From the NCBI GenBank assembly GCA_934096075.1, contig CAKOLN010000007.1, positions 1 through 64,000 on the forward strand: DNA of 64,000 bases, written 5' to 3'. The notes under the pieces are model-generated. The model saw nothing but the letters and a program-made list of their open reading frames with translations. It did no database searches and had not been told where the DNA came from. This stretch comes from an uncultured Bacilli bacterium. Its GTDB lineage: Bacteria; Bacillota_I; Bacilli_A; RF39; UBA660. The position numbers and the translations under genes are program-made. Of this stretch, positions 62,978 to 64,000 are shown in pieces (the stretch's first letter is position 1; each line of letters starts with the position of its first letter).

Positions 62978-63703
62978 TCACCTCTTAAACATTTCTAATA
63001 TTTCACTAGTATATGTTCCATCAGAATTATGACATATTAAAGGTGGTAAAACATTTAAACCAACCTTACCATTTTTTTTGGCATCAACTAAAAATAAATT
63101 TGATTTTTCACCATACTTTGGATAAATAAATCTTAATCTTTTTGGTTCTAAATTATTATTTTTTAACGCCAAAATAACATCTGTTAATCTATCAGTTCTG
63201 TGTACCATTACTAAACTTGAATTATTTTTTAATAATTTTTTTGCAACAATGCAAATGTCATTAATATTAATACACAATTCATGTCTAGCAATAGATTTTA
63301 TCATATTTTCATTTATTTTTCCATCTTTTTCAATTTTAAAATATGGCGGATTACAAGTTATTAAATCAAAAGAATCCGTTAAATAATATTTTGTTAATTC
63401 TTTTACATCTAAATTTAAGATTTTTATCCTATCTTTAAGATTGTTTATTTTAATACTCTCAGTAGCTAATTCATAAATTTCTTTTTGCAATTCAACACCA
63501 ATAATATTTGAATTAGTTAAAGTTGATAAAATTAAAGGTATAGGTGCATTCCCAGTACAAAAATCTATTATTTTCATATTATCAGAATTTATTTTGCAAA
63601 AATGAGGTAAAATTACGGATTCTAAACTAAAATTAAAATACTTATTGTTTTGTACTATTTTTAAATTTTCATAACCAACCAAATCATTAACTATATATCT
63701 CAT
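62978..63703 (-). CDS. tRNA1(Val) (adenine37-N6)-methyltransferase-like (YabB/TrmN6)
   Basis: ATG at 63703 follows AAAGGATG with good spacing; the ATG at 63712 is too close to it. The product is 241 residues. SAM motif I is IIDFCTGNAPIPLIL and the catalytic NPPY is in DLITCNPPYFKIE. HELCININDICIVAKKLL and the end PPLICHNSDGTYTSEI follow. This is YabB, neighbour of ricT/yaaT, yabA and rsmI in Bacillus. It overlaps the end of ricT by 17 nt. Confidence 0.92.
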   Translation of the reverse strand: MRYIVNDLVGYENLKIVQNNKYFNFSLESVILPHFCKINSDNMKIIDFCTGNAPIPLILSTLTNSNIIGVELQKEIYELATESIKINNLKDRIKILNLDVKELTKYYLTDSFDLITCNPPYFKIEKDGKINENMIKSIARHELCININDICIVAKKLLKNNSSLVMVHRTDRLTDVILALKNNNLEPKRLRFIYPKYGEKSNLFLVDAKKNGKVGLNVLPPLICHNSDGTYTSEILEMFKR

Positions 63704-64000
63704 TACAATCATCCTTTAAAGTAAGCTCTATTTTACCATGTTCAGGAACATTTGCCACATAACTTCTTTTAAGAACATCAACAGATATAACTTTACCAAT
63801 ACCAAATTCCGTTTCAACTTCATCACCTATATTAGGCATTCCTTTTTTACAACATTTATAAACACTATCCTCATAATTAAGACAACATAATAGCCTACCA
63901 CACTGTCCATTTATTTTACTAGGATTTAAAGCAATATTCTGATTTTTTGCCATACTAATTGATACGGAATCTAAATCTCTTAAAAAACTACTACAACATA
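63687..64000 (-). CDS. ricT: RicT (YaaT/PSP1) C-terminal part, cut by the window edge
   Basis: The frame is open to the window end; only the last 104 residues or so are seen. They read CCSSFLRDLDSVSISMAKNQ, then NPSKINGQCGRLLCCLNYED, matching the PSP1 domain of YaaT (CCSTFLKDFxxVSIKMAK). The cysteine clusters bind Fe-S in the RicA-RicF-RicT complex, which promotes mRNA maturation with RNase Y and affects sporulation. The end holds GDEVETEFGIGKVISVDVL. The internal ATG at 63953 is not the start. Confidence 0.95.
   Translation of the reverse strand, partial: CCSSFLRDLDSVSISMAKNQNIALNPSKINGQCGRLLCCLNYEDSVYKCCKKGMPNIGDEVETEFGIGKVISVDVLKRSYVANVPEHGKIELTLKDDCNEIYS

Noticed and set aside
1..64000. 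Alternative genetic code (TGA = Trp), as in some Mollicutes
   Set aside because: TGA ends real genes (agrB, the 106-residue gene) and conserved proteins are full length with TGG as Trp.
1..64000. tRNA, rRNA, tmRNA or a replication origin
   Set aside because: No cloverleaf with a TTC-loop consensus, no rRNA segment and no DnaA-box cluster was recognised by eye; a tRNAscan or Infernal run would settle it.

Overview
The window comes from a very AT-rich, low-GC Gram-positive bacterium. Most genes lie on the minus strand, Shine-Dalgarno sites (AGGAG/AGGTG) are strong, the standard code is used (TGA is a real stop, for example in agrB), and short U-tailed hairpins end many genes. Gene content and order (ricT-trmN6-rsmI-pth-mfd-spoVT; rsmA-yabG-veg; yabP-yabQ; spoVG; spoIID-spoIIQ-like) match Bacillota. 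The streamlined genes and small genome feel suggest an uncultured gut Bacilli lineage (RF39-like or related). That placement is inference. The sporulation genes suggest it forms, or recently formed, spores.

Layout. 0-6 kb: a truncated surface protein made of about 41 twelve-residue Asp/Cys repeats, a membrane protein, a YihY-family protein, and a double solute-binding/degenerate GGDEF sensor. 6-10 kb: ligA, then a decayed patch with two remnants of DUF4143-type ATPases around a coiled-coil gene. 10-25 kb: a cytoplasmic subtilase, pcrA, divIC-like, argS, asnB, an intact DUF4143 ATPase, yabQ-yabP, spoVG, a three-gene ABC exporter, veg-yabG-rsmA and a SleB-like hydrolase. 25-31 kb: CIRCE-controlled clpB lacking the N-domain, an S41 peptidase, tatD, an AGCS-type transporter with an apparently leaderless mRNA, and ung. 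31-44 kb: a hybrid histidine kinase with an altered receiver, an adenylate-forming ligase, a thiol/sulfur operon (cysteine desulfurase, thioredoxin, DsbD/CcdA-like), a kinase-fold protein, dgkA and an OatA-like acyltransferase.

44-48.3 kb is the accessory region. It holds a small coupled operon whose proteins share an IKG(N/D)(N/D)N motif, a 100-bp patch of 49% GC, a modular membrane protein, repeated 12-bp AACTTATCTAAA elements, and a degenerate copy of the 3' end of secA with its terminator. This looks like one or more insertions next to the secA 3' end.

48-64 kb: secA, hpf, csp, then a complete agr quorum-sensing locus in which agrB-agrD (+) converge on agrC-agrA (-). After these come spoIIQ-like, spoIID, rpiB, rpmE with a possible leader, spoVT, ppa, mfd, pth, rsmI, a tRNA m6A methyltransferase, and the end of ricT at the window edge. 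No rRNA, tRNA, CRISPR array, transposase or integrase was seen.
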